Origin: Muribaculaceae bacterium
Lineage (GTDB): Bacteria > Bacteroidota > Bacteroidia > Bacteroidales > Muribaculaceae
Assembly: GCA_017621225.1 (NCBI GenBank)
Contig: JAGATN010000010.1
Coordinates: forward strand, 79,748 to 143,747
Length of the DNA: 64,000 bases
Direction of reading: 5' to 3'
Shown here one piece after another: positions 63,919-64,000 of this stretch; the stretch's first letter is position 1; each line of letters begins with the position of its first letter. The position numbers and the translations under genes were made by a program. Under the pieces are notes generated by a model, which saw nothing but the letters and a program-made list of their open reading frames with translations, was not told the DNA's origin and did no database searches.

Positions 63919-64000
63919 GCGGTTACCTACTTTCCCACTTTCGCAGTATCATCGGCGTGGCAAGGTTTAACTTCTCTGTTCGGGATGGGTAGAGGTGGAA
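63919..64000 (-). rRNA. rrf: 5S ribosomal RNA, 3' part (gene continues beyond the window)
   Basis: On the minus strand the sequence contains the conserved 5S core CCATCCCGAACAGAGAAGTT followed by AAACCTTGCCACGCCGATG and TACTGC, ending with GTGGGAAAGTAGGT. About 82 of roughly 110 bases are inside the window. The 23S and 16S genes should lie beyond position 64000. Confidence 0.93.

Overview
The window looks like a chromosomal segment of a Bacteroidales bacterium, probably from the Muribaculaceae or a close relative. Support comes from many upstream regions carrying the Bacteroidetes-type -7 box TAnnTTTG, from the gene families present (RidA/chorismatase-like plus fused CcsBA, dipeptidyl peptidase III, OmpH-like lipoprotein, a three-gene Kdn-type nonulosonate set) and from moderate GC with several AT-rich islands. 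The family-level placement is inference; no search was run.

Layout. 1-3.4 kb: tail of a membrane-protein gene, RidA, a long palindromic element, folC and a split chromate transporter. 3.5-16.3 kb: a META-domain lipoprotein, then two convergent cobalamin operons. On the plus strand lies cobU-cobT-cobS-cobC (lower-ligand activation and nucleotide-loop assembly). On the minus strand lies a P-type ATPase-Acg-like flavoprotein-cobB-pduO-cobQ-cobD-cbiB run (amidation, adenosylation, aminopropanol arm). Together these cover the late half of B12 synthesis; corrin-ring genes and a B12 riboswitch are not visible here. 16.5-17.3 kb: a small hypothetical and an outer-membrane protein.

17.4-21.9 kb is a defence-like island. 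Two nucleotidyltransferase toxin-antitoxin modules of the AbiE kind sit head to head across a 185-bp gap full of inverted repeats, and one of them has a metallophosphoesterase as a third gene. 21.9-26.4 kb: a retropepsin-like protease, ybaK, aroC, a radical SAM protein and a possible SecB-like protein. 26.5-28.4 kb is AT-rich, with a strong promoter, a highly structured leader or small RNA, a lipoprotein and an unknown protein. 28.4-37.4 kb: an ECF sigma factor, MscS channel, chorismatase-like protein, fused cytochrome c synthetase CcsBA, a ModF-like double ABC ATPase, tyrS and a GH43-like lipoprotein.

37.6-39.5 kb: a second, larger structured RNA with its own promoter and terminator, an AT-rich acyltransferase and tRNA-Gln. 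39.5-45.4 kb: a glycerophosphodiesterase, OmpH-like lipoprotein, small membrane protein, pepD and the nonulosonate cassette. 45.4-51.3 kb: a minus-strand operon dxr-rseP-rlmI-dppIII. 51.4-62.5 kb: OmpA-like protein, phosphohexomutase, tsaC-sugar transferase-ClC operon, galK, an ArgC paralogue lacking its catalytic residues, and dnaG. 62.7-64 kb: a membrane hypothetical, about 500 bases without a convincing gene, then the 3' end of an rRNA operon (5S rRNA, minus strand) with its terminator.
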